Assembly: GCA_900318345.1 (NCBI GenBank)
Contig: ONKD01000015.1
Coordinates: 1 to 42,266 of the forward strand
DNA from: an uncultured Prevotellaceae bacterium
GTDB lineage: Bacteria; Bacteroidota; Bacteroidia; Bacteroidales; Muribaculaceae
Reading direction: 5' to 3'
DNA length: 42,266 nt
The translations under genes and the position numbers were made by a program. The notes below the pieces were generated by a model. The model was not told the origin of the DNA and ran no database searches. It saw only the letters and a list, made by a program, of their open reading frames with translations. Of the stretch, positions 42,262 through 42,266 are shown in pieces. Each line of letters opens with the position of its first letter. The stretch's first letter is position 1.

Positions 42262-42266
42262 CCATG

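Overview
The window is a chromosomal segment of a Bacteroidales bacterium, probably a gut Muribaculaceae- or Prevotellaceae-like organism. This is judged from gene content and promoter style, not a database search. Upstream regions carry the Bacteroidetes housekeeping promoter form (TTTG, 19-21 bases, TAnnTTTG) with little Shine-Dalgarno signal. Secreted proteins end in or contain dockerin-type repeats, the TamA partner is a lipoprotein (TamL type), ribosomal S16 has a long Ala/Glu tail, and an NADH-linked [FeFe] hydrogenase is present.

Layout. 1-337 is the end of rpsP. 422-8093 (minus strand) is a six-gene surface-glycan operon with its own promoter: GT2 glycosyltransferase, KdsC-like phosphatase, Wzx-like flippase, GalE, LicD, and a 946-residue three-enzyme fusion (nucleotidyltransferase, CobD-like PLP enzyme, opine-type dehydrogenase). 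8268-12162 (plus) is yicC-gmk-nadD-DUF5063 followed by an M18 aminopeptidase. A palindromic element at 12201-12302 is followed by an ABC-F ATPase and umuC. 15623-22814 (minus) is tamB-tamL. 22986-23879 is a secreted dockerin protein. 24041-28616 (minus) is mutS2 followed by an M3 peptidase. 28901-30601 (minus) is a secreted Big2/dockerin/FGE-like protein whose C-terminus looks like a diversity-generating retroelement (DGR) variable region. 31132-35204 (plus) holds a secreted C1B peptidase, ridA, a repeat-rich spacer and gpmI. 35520-39732 (minus) is hydB-hydA-hydC. 39967-41793 is rpsA, whose leader contains a truncated phage tape-measure gene.

Two loci stand out. First, the fusion protein beside LicD suggests a compact pathway that makes, N-modifies and nucleotide-activates a phospho-amino-alcohol, which LicD would then attach to a surface glycan. 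Second, the FGE-like secreted protein has a scrambled C-terminal repeat segment, an invariant GC-rich end and a tetraloop hairpin 10 bases after its stop codon. This is the layout of a DGR target; no reverse transcriptase lies in the window, so the retroelement would have to act from elsewhere.

The intergenic regions are also rich. They hold a REP-like palindrome with compensatory changes, a MITE-like element, a tandem repeat of about 231 bases, a candidate small RNA, and a mutS2 promoter positioned for a leaderless mRNA.
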